Positions 43,262-54,399 of a DNA stretch of 64,000 bases are shown here, one piece after another (position 1 is the first letter of the stretch; each line of letters starts with the position of its first letter). The notes below the pieces were generated by a model. That model had not been told where the DNA came from, did no database searches, and worked only from the letters and a program-made list of their open reading frames with translations. The position numbers and the translations under genes were made by a program. Origin of the DNA: Ariolimax columbianus (lineage: Eukaryota > Mollusca > Gastropoda > Stylommatophora > Arionidae); assembly GCA_036924085.1 (NCBI GenBank), contig JAVGWX010000019.1:15146696-15210695 (forward strand), given 5' to 3'.

Positions 43262-44650
43262 TGTTTATGTGTGTCTCTTGACATGTGTTTATGTGTGTCT
43301 CTTGACATGTGTTTATGTGTGTCTCTTGACATGTGTTTATGTGTGTCTCTTGACATGTGTTTATGTGTATCTCTTGACATGTGTTTATGTGTATCTCTTG
43401 ACATGTGTTTATGTGTATCTCTTGACATGTGTTTATGTATATATCTTGACATGTGTTTATGTATATCTCTTGACATGTGTTTATGTGTATCTCTTGACAT
43501 GTGTTTATGTATATCTCTTGACGTGTGTTTATGTGTATCTCTTGACATGTGTTTATGTATATCGTTTGACGTGTGTTTATGTGTATCTCTTGACATGTGT
43601 TTATGTATATCGTTTGGCGTGTGTTTATGTGTATCTCTTGACATGTGTTTATGTATATCTCTTGACATGTGTTTATGTGTATCTCTTGACATGTGTTTAT
43701 GTGTATCTCTTGACATGTGTTTATGTTTATATCTTGACATGTGTTTATGTATATCTCTTGACATGTGTTTATGTATATCTCTTGACGTGTGTTTATGTTT
43801 ATCTCTTGACATGTGTTTATGTATATCTTTTGACATGTGTTTATGTATATCTCTTGACATGTGTTTATGTATATCGTTTGACGTGTGTTTATGTGTATCT
43901 CTTGACATGTGTTTATGTATATCTCTTGACATGTGTTTATGTATATCTCTTGACGTGTGTTTATGTGTATCTCTTGACATGTGTTTATGTATATCTTTTG
44001 ACATGTGTTTATGTATATCTCTTGACATGTGTTTATGTATATCTCTTGACACGTGTTTATTTTAATCTCTTGACATGTGTTTATGTGTATCTCTTGACAT
44101 GTGTTTATGTGTATCTCTTGACATGTGTTTATGTTTATATCTTGACATGTGTTTATGTATATCTCTTGACATGTGTTTATGTATATCTCTTGACGTGTGT
44201 TTATGTGTATCTCTTGACATGTGTTTATGTATATCTTTTGACATGTGTTTATGTATATCTCTTGACATGTGTTTATGTATATCTCTTGACGTGTGTTTAT
44301 GTGTATCTCTTGACATGAGTTTATGTATATCTCTTGACATGTGTTTATGTATATCTCTTAACATGTGTTTATGTATATCTCTTGACATGTGTTTATGTAT
44401 ATCTCTTGACATGTGCTTATGTGTATCTCTTGACATGTGTTTATGTATATCTCTTGGCATGTGTTTATGTGTATCTCTTGACATGTGTTTATATATATCT
44501 CTTGACATGTGTTTATGTGTATCTCTTGACATGTGTTTATGTGTGTCTCTTGACATGTGTTTATGTATATCTCTTGACATGTGTTTATGTGTATCTCTTG
44601 ACATGTGTTTATGTGTATCTCTTGACATGTGTTTATGTGTTTCTTGACAT
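43262..44650 (+). repeat. 24-bp minisatellite, about 58 units
   Basis: Units are GTTTATGTGTATCTCTTGAC plus ATGT, with a few positions varying. As 24 is a multiple of three, frames are open on both strands (minus unit MSRDIHKH, plus unit MCLCVSLD). Openness in several frames at once argues against coding. Confidence 0.97.
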
Positions 44651-44689
44651 AAGTTTTTTTATTAAGATGTTTGTGTACACGTCTGTTTA

Positions 44690-44850
44690 TCGTCGCCATG
44701 TCATGAATTTTGTTGTTGTGATTTGTTAGTTGTTGTCGTCGGTCTTTGTCCCAGATGAAGATCTTGTTTCCGTAACATGGATTTCATTTTTGTGAGTTTG
44801 CCAGTGAGGTAACTGAGCATTTACCTGTATATGTTTTTGACGAAGAAGGT
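44690..44850 (+). mobile_element. Penelope-like terminal-region repeat (repeat M), copy 2, 3' part
   Basis: It shares GTGATTTGTTAGTTG, GTCTTTGTCCCAGATGAAGA and TGA.CATTTACCTGT with the copies at 25240 and 52310. From 44850 to 45075 nothing is recognised. Confidence 0.4.
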
Positions 44851-45074
44851 TCTAGAACTATCTCGCCAAATATTAGAAAGCAGTGGGCTGAACAGTGAAT
44901 AACTGGCTTTCCTGTGGTTTATAAGACTATGACAGCAAGAGCATAGTGTACAGAGATCTAAGGGATAAATAATGAAAATATTTAGAATTGTAAAGCAATA
45001 CCATTGTTCAAAACTACTTGTGCTGAGTTAACTGTGGACGATGTATTTTTATTAGTGGGTTACAGTGGCTCTTC

Positions 45075-45595
45075 TTGCATCCCGATACTTACTTTCCGTT
45101 TCCAAGTACCAAGTCATACAGCATGAATCCAATATTCAGCGACGCGAATAGCTTTGTCATTTGCACCTACTGCATGTTTCCTGGTGATTTGGGCAGGTCA
45201 TCAGGGGGTCTGGGTCCTGTATTGCTCCAGTCACGTGTATATCTTCCGTGTGTCCCCCATCGTTTCATATTCTTCTTGTAACGTGATACACCAGTTCGGA
45301 GTCTGTTCATCGACTTCCATGTTGTGTATGGTAGATGATGTCTGGAGGCAGGTTCCTCCCGAAGTTCCATCTCTGGGGCACCATGCAGCCCGATGAACAC
45401 TTGAGAGATGGACCCTGGTTCTCGTGGCTGTAACGTAATGCCAGACTCTTCAGTAAGTTTAACACTATCGGGAATGTAATGCCGATTATCACCTCGCTGG
45501 TTAGGCTGCTGTGACAGCCTGTTCCCTGAGGCATGAAGATGTCATGTAGGGGACTTGATCAGTATGAGTCACCTGGCCCTGATTACTATTTGCTC
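45075..45595 (+). repeat. Dispersed element L copy
   Basis: Shared words are TCTTGCATCCCGA near 45080, CACCTCGCTGGTTAGGCTGC near 45490, GACAGCCTGTTCCCTG and one monomer-like TTGATCAGTATGAGTCACCT at 45555. There is no array. Confidence 0.6.
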
Positions 45596-45732
45596 TCAAG
45601 TATCGCAATGAACTGACACTGTTGGCTCAGGATAGGACATTTTCATGATTGCTTGTTAAACATATATGATACTCCGTGAATTGAAAGGTTATTGATTGAT
45701 CGATTAATTGACTGATTGATTAATTGCTGTAT

Positions 45733-46108
45733 CTCCTTCTTCTTCTTCTTCTTCTTCTTCTGCGTTCGTTCTCAATCTCCCACTACCAAAACCTGAAAGG
45801 GCTTAAGTAGCAGAATGAAGTCCAGAGAACGGAATACGTTGTGTCGTAGTTTTACAGCTTGGCTGCGATATTTGCACCTTTCGGCCCAACACATCCGACT
45901 TCAGCAAGCATTCTTTGAGTACCGAGTTAGCATTTCCTCTTCGATCCTTTTTCCTTAGCCAGTCTGCCCTACTGCAGCCTGTTATCCAGGATCACCGCGT
46001 GGAGGTGTAGAAGGGTCTTGGCAGCTATGGTTCGCTGGCCCTGATGCTAGCAGTCAGCTATGGGTCGCTGACCACTGCAGCTTATGCGCTGCTCAACATC
46101 TTGATCCC
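45733..46108 (-). mobile_element. SINE D, full-length, with perfect TSD
   Basis: A 12-bp TSD, TAATTGCTGTAT, lies at 45721-45732 and 46109-46120 and fixes both ends. Length is 376 bp. The 5' end is GGGATCAAGATG and the 3' tail is about eight GAA units. It is the best reference copy of the family. Confidence 0.96.
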
Positions 46109-46129
46109 TAATTGCTGTATAACATATCG

Positions 46130-46375
46130 ATTTTTATTTTATAGATTGATAATGTCAAATCATAAAGGCACCGTTCCTGAGAAGCGTGGGAGAGGGAGAC
46201 CAAAAAAGAGATGGGAGGACAATATTAAAGAGTGGACGAGAAGGTATACAGCTGAAACTAATACCCTGGCGAAAAATCGAGACGTAGAGCAAGAACTGGT
46301 TCGACAAATTACAATAACGGTGACTCGACGGCCTTCTAGGTTACGGGACTAATTATGATGATGATGAATGCCAAT
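46130..46375 (+). mobile_element. LINE family G 3' end with ATG tail
   Basis: The frame gives GTVPEKRGRGRPKKRWEDNI, then KEWTRRYTAE and a stop at 46350, followed by ATGATGATGATGA. It is 5'-truncated. From 46375 to 46610 nothing is recognised. Confidence 0.8.
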
Positions 46376-46611
46376 TCAGTCGAGTGGTAGATGATTTGAT
46401 ATGAACGAGACCTCTGTAACATTCGAAGCATGTCATTTAAGCGAATACAGAGGGTTGTTATGTGGCTAGCAACCGCATCATGTAGAACCATTGCTTTTGA
46501 TTACACAACTGCAAATGCTCGCATACAGACTTCCCATAAAGTGGCTCAGTTATAGTAGTATGTCAAATTTTGATATGATCTTTTGTTAAACGAATATCTA
46601 GAGCCGAGTCG

Positions 46612-47000
46612 CTTGTGAAAACAAGTTTGACAAATGAACAGATATAATTTGCCAAATAAACAAGATAAAGTTTTACAAATGTACAAGATAAAGATCAGCA
46701 ATGAACAAAATAAAGTTAAACAAATGAGCAAGGTAAATATAAACCAATGAAGAAGATAAAAATCAACAAATTAACCAGAAAAAAATCAACAAATTAACAA
46801 GATAAAGATCAACAAATTAACGAGAAAGATCAACAAATTAACAAGATAAAGATCACTAAATTAACCAGATAAAGATCACCAAATTAACCAGATAAAGATC
46901 ACCAAATTAACAAGATAAAGATTACCAAAATAATCAGATAAAGATCACCAAATTAACAAGATAAAGATCAACAAATTAACAAGATAAAGATCAACAAACG
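46612..47000 (+). repeat. 23-24-bp minisatellite, about 15 units
   Basis: Units are AAATTAACAAGATAAAGATC plus AACA, more diverged toward the left end. Confidence 0.93.
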
Positions 47001-47159
47001 TTTTCTTCACAGCTGATTGCACTTATATGGTTGGCAGTAGCACGTCAGTTCTGTTTATACACACACAATGAAACTTAGTGCCCTTTTACAATCACAAATA
47101 GTTTTATTTCGTTCCCTCCTTTATATCAAATATTTGTCAATCTGATGTCAACGATAATT

Positions 47160-49345
47160 TATATCACAGACCCTTGAAACTGGTGCCCCCAATTTATATC
47201 ACAGACTCTTGAACGTGATGCCCCCAACTTATATCACAGATTCTTGAACCTGGTGCCCCGAATTTATATCACAGATGGTTAGACCTGGCGCCCCCTAATT
47301 TATATCACAGATGGTTTGACCCGTGCCCTCTATTTTCTATCACAGATGGTTAGTCCTGGTGCCCTCAATTTTCTATCACAGATGGTTAGACCTGGTGCCC
47401 TCAATTTTTTTATCACAGATGGTTAGACCTGGTACCCTAAATTTTCTATCACAGATGGTTAGACCTGGTGCCTTCAATTTTCTATCACAGATGGTTAGTA
47501 GTGGTGCCCTCAATTTTCTATCACAGATGGTTAGTCCTGGTGCCCTCAATTTTCTATCACAGATGATTAGACCGGGAGCCCTCAATTTTCTATCACAGAT
47601 GGTTAGTCCTGGTGCCCTCAATTTTCTATCACAGATGGTTAGACCTGGTGCCCTCAATTTTCTATCACAGATGATTAGACCTGGTGCCCTCAATTTTCTA
47701 TCACAGATGGTTAGACCTGGAGCCCTCAATTTTCTATCACAGATGGTTAAACCTAGAGCCCTCAATTTTCTATCACAGATGGTTAGACCTGGTGCCCTCA
47801 ATTTTCTATCACAGATGGTTAGACCTGGAGCCCTCAATTTTCTATCACGTCCTGGTGCCCTCAATTTTCTATCACAGATGGTTAGACCTGGTGCCCTCAA
47901 TTTTCTATCACAGATGGTTAGACCTGGAGCCCTCAATTTTCTATCACAGATGGTTAAACCTAGAGCCCTTAATTTTCTATCACATATGGTTAGACCTGGA
48001 GCCCTCAATTTTCTATCACAGATGGTTAGACCTGGAGCCCTCAATTTTCAATCACAGATGGTTAGACCTGGAGCCCTCAATTTTCTATCACAGATGGTTA
48101 GACCTGGAGCCCTCAATTTTCTATCACAGATGGTTAGACCTGGAGCCCTCAATTTTCTATCACAGATGGTTAGACCTGGAGCCCTCAATTTTCTATCACA
48201 GATGGTTAGACCTGGAGCCCTCAATTTTCTATCACAGATGGTTAGACCTGGAGCCCTCAATTTTCTATCACAGATGGTTAGACCCGGAGCCCTCAATTTT
48301 CTATCACAGATGGTTAGACCTGGAGCCCTCAATTTTCTATCACAGATGGTTAGACCTGGATCCCTCAATTTTCTATCACAGATGGTTAGACCTGGAGCCC
48401 TCAATTTTCTATCACAGATGGTTAGACCTGGAGCCCTCAATTTTCTATCACAGATGGTTAGACCTGGTGCCCTCAATTTTCTATCACAGATGATTAGACC
48501 TGGTGCCCTCAATTTTCTATCACAGATGGTTAGACCTGGAGCCCTCAATTTTCTATCACAGATGGTTAGACCTGGTGCCCTCAATTTTCTATCACAGATG
48601 ATTAGACCTGGTGCCCTCAATTTTCTATCACAGATGGTTAGACCTGGAGCCCTCAATTTTCTATCACAGATGGTTAGACCTGGAGCCCTCAATTTTCTAT
48701 CACAGATGGTTAGACCTGGAGCCCTCAATTTTCTATCACAGATGGTTAGACCTGGAGCCCTCAATTTTCTATCACAGATGGTTAGACCTGGAGCCCTCAA
48801 TTTTCTATCACAGATGGTTAGACCTGGAGCCCTAAATTTTCTATCACAGATGGTTAGACCTGGAGCCCTCAATTTTCTATCACAGATGGTTAGACCTGGA
48901 GCCCTCAATTTTCTATCACAGATGGTTAGACCTGGAGCCCTCAATTTTCTATCACAGATGGTTAGACCTGGTGCCCTCAATTTTCTATCACAGATGATTA
49001 GACCTGGTGCCCTCAATTTTCTTTCACAGATGGTTAGACCTGGAGCCCTCAATTTTCTATCACAGATGGTTAGACCTGGTGCCCTCAATTTTCTATCACA
49101 GATGATTAGACCTGGTGCCCTCAATTTTCTATCACAGATGGTTAGACCTGGAGCCCTCAATTTTCTATCACAGATGGTTAGACCTGGAGCCCTCAATTTT
49201 CTATCACAGATGGTTAGACCTGGAGCCCTCAATTTTCTATCACAGATGGTTAGACCTGGTGCGCTCAATTTTCTATCACAGATGAGCGGACACGATGTCC
49301 TCCTTAACGTCACAGATGAGCGGACACGATGTCCTCCTTAACGTC
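47160..49345 (+). repeat. 36-bp satellite-like array, about 59 units, with higher-order duplication
   Basis: Units carry TTTTCTATCACAGATGGTTA and GACCTGGAGCCCTCAA. Variants (GGTGCC, GATGATTAG, TTAAACCTAG) mark units. The same variant pattern recurs 504 bp apart (14 units) at about 48460-48640 and 48964-49144. The left end is more diverged. The 672-codon open frame is an artefact of the unit length, since minus and second plus frames are also open. Confidence 0.97.
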
Positions 49346-49720
49346 ACCGTTGATCAGATTTGAAACGCTCATGATACACATCTTTTATAGGTGGTGCCTC
49401 CATTTTATTACATGTGATACCACTTGGTAGCCATATTTTGTCACATTTGGTCACACTTCTGTCTCATTTGATCACAATTGGTCACATTTCAAAAATGGTA
49501 AAAAAATCGTACAAAATTTGAATAACATATTGTCATACTTTGTGCCTCTCCATCTGTATCACATATTGTCACAATTGGTGCCTTTTTTTCTACCATATAT
49601 ATGTCTTACTTAGTAGCCCCATTGTCATCACATATCGGTCAATCCCAGTATAAAATATAATAGCATTTGGTGAGCTCGTGTGCATCACACGTAGCCACAC
49701 CTAGTGCTCCAGTTCCTATC
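49345..49720 (+). repeat. Decayed flank of the 36-bp array
   Basis: TCACATTTGGTCACA, ATCACAATTGGTCACA and ATCACATATTGTCACA recur irregularly, suggesting old, diverged units. No gene is seen. Confidence 0.6.
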
Positions 49721-50060
49721 ACAAATGGTGATTATGGACGGCAGCGTATACTATGAAACCTATGTCGTGCTCAATTGAGGTGGGGATCGAAATGGTAGTC
49801 CCCGTTGTGGTAAGCCTTGCGTTTGTTGCTGTGGTTGAAGTCACTAGCACTCGAGTTATTATAACTATTGATGACATTTCTTTGGTGGTGGTTACAGCAG
49901 CTCTCCTTACATCCCGAAGCGCTTCGATAAGGTCAACCGGTTTCCCTGGATGTAGGGCAATACATGGCTCAACAGTAATCTCACAACATGTCGATCCCCA
50001 CCTTGTTGCCCAAGCTGCTTTAGCACAGCCTGTTTAAAAAAAACACCATCGGGGACGGGT
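49720..50060 (+). repeat. Dispersed element L copy, no array
   Basis: It shares GGCAGCGTATACTATGAAA with 23015, CTCTCCTTACATCCCGA with 45080 and GTCGATCCCCACCTTGTTG..CAAGCTGC with 23155 and 36275. Confidence 0.6.
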
Positions 50061-50434
50061 GGTGAGAGTTTTGATCGATCAGCTGATCGTGATTTATCTT
50101 AGCTCCCCGAGTAAGCCTGATGGCGAGCCTTGAAATGCACTACAGGGATGAAGACGCAGCTTCAACTCTTCAGTGCGTCATGGGTAAAAGAGGAACCCCT
50201 GATACCTGCCACAAAAGAACATCCCACAAGGGTGAAGAGCTCGCTTCGAATAGAACGCATTGTTATTTCAGACTTAATTTTCTACACTCACTGAGAGTAC
50301 ACTGCCCTTCGCAACGTTATTTCCTGTGTCATTTACAATTTGGGAAAGTGTCTCTTTTCTTTGAAATTGTAAAGACCAATAGCATTCGGCTTGGAGTGTA
50401 AACCCAAGTCTTTCACTCCAGAGGAGTTCACAGC
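50060..50434. other. No recognised element (3' flank of GPCR gene)
   Basis: This would contain the 3' UTR of the minus-strand GPCR. I see no clear minus-strand AATAAA here. A 93-codon plus frame has no features. Confidence 0.4.
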
Positions 50435-51248
50435 TTACGACAGTACTGTTTCAACACTTCCGACACCGCTGTCTTCGCTGCATCTGTAACGTACTGTCAT
50501 TACCATACTGTTCCTTGTTCTAGCCGTCCGTCGGCAGCACATGTTCTTGAAGGCTCTTCTGAAGCCGTTGCTAAGGAAGCAGTAGAGAATCGGGTTCAAG
50601 CTTGAGTTAGACAACCCTATAAGTTGAGCCAGGGGATAAATAACTTCATTGACCATATTCACGTGGATACTATGCGTATTAAAATCCAACCAGGCACTTA
50701 CAACATAGTATGGAAGCCAGGAGAACGCAAAAAGAGCAACAAGAAAGACCAAAGTTCTGACAGTTTTCCGTCTTTGTAGCAAAAGCCTGTCAACTTGGGG
50801 AGACATAAACATTTGTTTACGAGTGCTGTCAAAAAGCTCCGTATTTTTGGACCACAGAGCTATTGATATCTTCAGGTAAAGGATGGTCATCAGAATCAAA
50901 GGGCACCAGAACAACAGGAGAAAAAGGACCAGGCTGTAGACATGCCTCAGTATTGTATTCCCCCAATCCTCGCTACACACTCGGGCCACGAATATGTCTT
51001 CCACGCCATAACTTGTCACAGATTTGACCAATAGGAGTGGGCTTGACGTCACAAAGCTAAGGAACCAGATTGAAGCCAACATAACGTGAACTCTTGATCT
51101 GGAGAATAGGATTTTGGCTCGAAGTGGGATGTGGATGGCGAAGTACCGGTTGATGGATATGGATAACATGGATAAGACACTAACTGCCACTGCTGTCCCT
51201 TGCAGGAATGGAGTCACTTTGCAGAAAACGTCACCATAGATCCAATCA
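50435..51248 (-). CDS. Rhodopsin-type (class A) GPCR, last coding exon (TM3 to C-tail)
   Basis: The minus strand has the acceptor CCATTTCTGTTCCAG, then one base completing a codon and 270 codons to TAA. The exon opens at DWIYGDVFC (ECL1 Trp and the TM3 Cys at residue 9). TM3 ends in SISINRYFAI, so the E/DRY box is NRY at residues 33-35. W61 is the TM4 Trp and C91 the partner Cys in ECL2. TM5 has the FWCPLIL Pro. TM6 has FSWLPYY in place of CWxP and TM7 has NPILY. A Cys pair (MCCRR) near the C-tail may be palmitoylated. Sequence style suggests a neuropeptide receptor, but I cannot name the ligand. TM1-TM2 must lie on an upstream exon. The long frame extending to 51370 only reads into the intron. 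Confidence 0.9.
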
Positions 51249-51264
51249 CTGGAACAGAAATGGA

Positions 51265-52045
51265 AATGTAGATACAGTTTAATATGATGATATGTGGTAG
51301 TTATATAGACACAGTAATAAAAAACATATAAACATATCTTGGTAGTAATATAGACACAGTAAAAAATCATATAAACGTATCTTGGTAGTTATATAGACAC
51401 GGGATCAAGATGCTGAGCAGCGCATGCGCTGTAGTGGTCAGCGACCCATAGCTGACTGCTAGCGTCAGGGCTAGCGAACCATAGCTGCCAAGATCCTTCT
51501 ACACCTCCACGCGGTGATCCTGGATAACAGGCTGCATCAGGGCAGACTGGCTAAGGAAAAAGGATCAAAGAAGGAATGCTAACACGGTACTTACAAAATG
51601 CTTGCTGAAGTCGGATGTGTTGGGCCGACAGGTACAAATAACGCAGTCAAGCTGTAAACTACGACACAACGCATTCCGTTCTCTGAACTACATTCTGCTA
51701 CTTAAGCGCTTTCAGTGTTTGGTAGTAGGAGATTAAGAATGAACGAAGCCAAGCCAAGCCATATAGACACAGTAACAAAAACATATAAACGTATCTTTGT
51801 AGTAATTTGGACACAGTAATAAAACATAAACATATCTTGGTAGTAATATATACACAGTAACAAAAACATATAAACGTATCTTGGTAGTACTATAGACATA
51901 GAAACACAAACATATAAACGTATCTTGGTAGTAATATAGACACAGCAGCAGAAACATATAGACATATGATGGTAGTAATGTAGACACAGTAACGGAAACA
52001 TATAGCCATAGGCTATGTTGGTAGTAATATAGACAAGGTAAGAGG
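51265..52045 (+). repeat. ~43-bp minisatellite in the GPCR intron, interrupted by SINE D
   Basis: Units carry GTAATATAGACACAGTAACA and AAAACATATAAACGTATCTT. About eleven units lie on the two sides of the SINE at 51401-51760. The array starts about 15 bp from the GPCR acceptor. Confidence 0.93.
51401..51760 (+). mobile_element. SINE D, full-length, inserted in a minisatellite
   Basis: It starts GGGATCAAGATGCTGAGCAG and ends GAACGAAGCCAAGCCAAGCC. A 10-bp TSD, ATATAGACAC, lies at 51391-51400 and 51761-51770. The tail is of the AAGCC type rather than GAA repeats. Confidence 0.95.
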
Positions 52046-52309
52046 TACAGATACACATATCCAAATGAGAATATTCAAGTCTAGAAGAGCCTTCATTGTG
52101 TTTGGAAACGTACGGTAAATCAAAATGAATGAAGCCCAATACGAAACAAAAGTATTCAACTCCAATATAAGCACTGTCTGTTCATTGGCTGAAACGTAGA
52201 GAACGACAAAAAATAACGAAAGAAGAAGACTTTCATAAATTGGTACCTGCCCAGAATAGATGGATTGAAATGGTATGCTAAGATCGTTAATGTGAAACGT
52301 ATGTACCCA

Positions 52310-52690
52310 TTTCTTTGTATACGCGTGTCTCTTGATATTTGTTAATTTGTTAATTTTTATTTTGCTGTGATTTGTACATGTTTCATCTCTCTATATTTAT
52401 CTGTGCGCAATCATTGTGACCATTTCTTGTTAGATCACATCCATGTTAAAACTTGCACGTCGTGTCCCACATTCCTGGCACATCCTGTTATCGCGTCTAA
52501 CTTCGACTACTCATTTTACATCCCGTCTTTTGTGTGTGTGCGTGCGTATGTGATTTCTTGGTTGCTTTCGTTTGTTTTCTGTCCCTGACGAAGAGTTTGT
52601 GCTCAAACTAGGTATCGTTTTGTTTTTGTTCTGATGCGGTCACTGAACCAATACCTGTGTGGATTCTTATCGACTTAATGTAATTCTATT
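52310..52690 (+). mobile_element. Penelope-like terminal-region repeat (repeat M), copy 3
   Basis: It aligns with 25240-25545. Near 52585 it has GTCCCTGACGAAGAGTTTGT and GCTCAAAC. CTGACGA followed by a GAG/CTC stem and AAAC resembles a hammerhead ribozyme core, a feature known from Penelope-like elements. No RT or GIY-YIG frame is attached. Confidence 0.5.
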
Positions 52691-52899
52691 TATTATTACG
52701 TTATCACCTGCCAACTAAATAACTGGTTAACGAACCATTGTCTAGACACTAGAAGTGGTTGGCAAGTGTAGACTAATATCAAATGTACAGCAAATACAAA
52801 ATCAGACAGACAGACATACATACAGACATAATGACAGACAGGACGACAGACAAACATGTGCTTGTCTGCGTGAAGAGGATAAACAAAAAATAAAACATA

Positions 52900-53355
52900 T
52901 GATGGGGGTTCAAGTGAAACCAGGACTTTCTTAAAGAAATTGTTTTTGTGTTTCACGTAGTCAAAATGCCATTTATTTTTCTATGTGATCTCCTGGAACG
53001 TTTATGCAATGATACTGGCGTTTTAGTAATTCTGGAAAAGCTTCAGCGTAGAAAGATTTTTCGGTATATCTGAACCAATCCAGGGCAGCCTGTTTTACTT
53101 TGTCATTAGTGCTGAAATGTTGACCTCCCAGGAATTCTTGTAAGGGTCCAAAAAGGAAGACATCGCCTGGAGATCTGGGCTGTAAGGTGGATGTGGCAAA
53201 CCTCCAAGCCGAGTTGCAGCAGATGGCACATAGTGCGGTGCGTCGTATGATATCGAGCGTTATCTTGAAGGAGCAGGACGCACTTGATGATCAAATCAGG
53301 CCGTGTTTTCCGCAGACACGACCAACGTGTGGTCAGTATCACTGTCTGCACTCGA
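52900..53355 (-). mobile_element. Mariner-like transposase C-terminal part
   Basis: The minus frame 53351-53106 has LLLQDNARYHTTHRTMCHLL, which holds the second catalytic Asp in the usual DNARxHT box. Downstream the SPD box reads IS without Asp. The remainder to 52980 gives KSFYAEAFPELLKR-like words. The outer end near 52905, GGGGGTTCAAGTGAAACCAG, resembles the terminal repeat of the fold-back element at 22105. Confidence 0.8.
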
Positions 53356-53639
53356 GTAGCTGAGTGTTAATTGTGTGTGATTCAGATATTATTTCCTGGT
53401 GATAATACAGTCCAGTTGGTGCCAATGACCAGATCTTGGGTGTTTTCATGATACCTTAAGCCGATCTTTTGTTGCAAAGTAAAAGGTTGTGATGCAGAGA
53501 TTGTTTTGTTTTTTTGTGTGTGTGCAGAATTCCAGCAGCCTTTGTCCATTTTCATTCATGTGCTCAATATTGTGTTTGCCTAAACGAACTAGCCATGAAT
53601 TCCAGTCCGATTCTACCCGAGCATATCACCAAGTATGTA

Positions 53640-54110
53640 TAGGCAGTCCGATTTTGGAATTGCATTCTCTGCATTGTCTAATTCTACATATGAGGAATCC
53701 GTTGCATCTTTCACTGATGTGAACGTCGGAGGCAGACAATCTCAGTGTTAACATTCTTTCATATCCTCCGACTGGACTTTCAATAGTACACAATACCGAG
53801 TTCTTCACTGCAAAACGCACCGCATATTATCAGGTTTCTTCCTTCCCGCTGCCTTTCCAAAAAATGTATAATTTGTCTCCCTAAATGACCGATTCTCGGG
53901 AAGGCCTGTTTCCTGCAGACCAGCAATATCTATACCAAGACGATTAAGTTCGACATCAATAACATTCTTTTTTCTCTCGTTACCAATTTCTCTGAGGTCG
54001 GTGGCATGTTCCGGGCACATGGCCCTGACATTCCAAGCTGCAAGCCGAATCCTGAAGTTTTCATTTTTAGTGTCTTGTGTAGCAGCTCCATCTTGCTGAT
54101 CTACCGTAGC
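53640..54110 (-). mobile_element. LINE endonuclease (EEP) domain fragment
   Basis: The minus strand gives LAAWNVRAMCPEHATDLREI, then VIDVELNRLGIDIAGLQETG and SFRETNYTFFG. After a frame break it gives FAVKNSVLCTIESPVGGYER. WNVR and LQET are the first two motifs of the apurinic-like endonuclease of LINEs. No RT is attached. Confidence 0.85.
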
Positions 54111-54149
54111 AGATGGTGAAAGGGGTCTGCACTAACTATATTCACACTC

Positions 54150-54291
54150 AAACTAAAGGCGCGAGGAAGCAGACCCTTACATAAAATGCCTGCTGAAGTC
54201 GGATGCACTGGGCCGACATGCACAAAATAAAAACCACAGTGCCACGCAGACCGCCTTGGGAATTAGAGAAATAAGGCGAACGCAAAAAAAA
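54150..54291 (+). mobile_element. SINE C copy, 5'-truncated
   Basis: It begins at GAGGAAGCAGACCCTTACAT, has GCTGAAGTCGGATGCACTGG and ends GGCGAACGCAAAAAAAAA. The tRNA-like head is missing. Confidence 0.88.
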
Positions 54292-54399
54292 ATAAAAATT
54301 TAATAATTTAAGAAACACTATTTAAATGAAAACACAATAGAATAGATTTTTAAATTTCAGCTAACTATAAATTTGTTTCAAATCAAATTCTCTCACACG

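Noticed and set aside
43195..44729. Long repetitive frames on both strands (MSRDIHKH and MCLCVSLD units) as a secreted or repeat protein
   Set aside because: Three or more frames are open at once because of the 24-bp unit. Variable positions show no bias toward synonymous change, and there is no promoter or splice context.
47323..49341. 672-codon open frame with repeated MVRPGALNFLSQ
   Set aside because: The 36-bp unit is a multiple of three and contains no stop in several frames. The minus strand and a second plus frame are open too, and there is no gene context.
51249..51370. N-terminal extension of the GPCR from Met at 51370
   Set aside because: The extension reads through a 43-bp minisatellite. 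A good acceptor lies at 51249-51250, and class A receptors need TM1-TM2 here, which this sequence does not encode.
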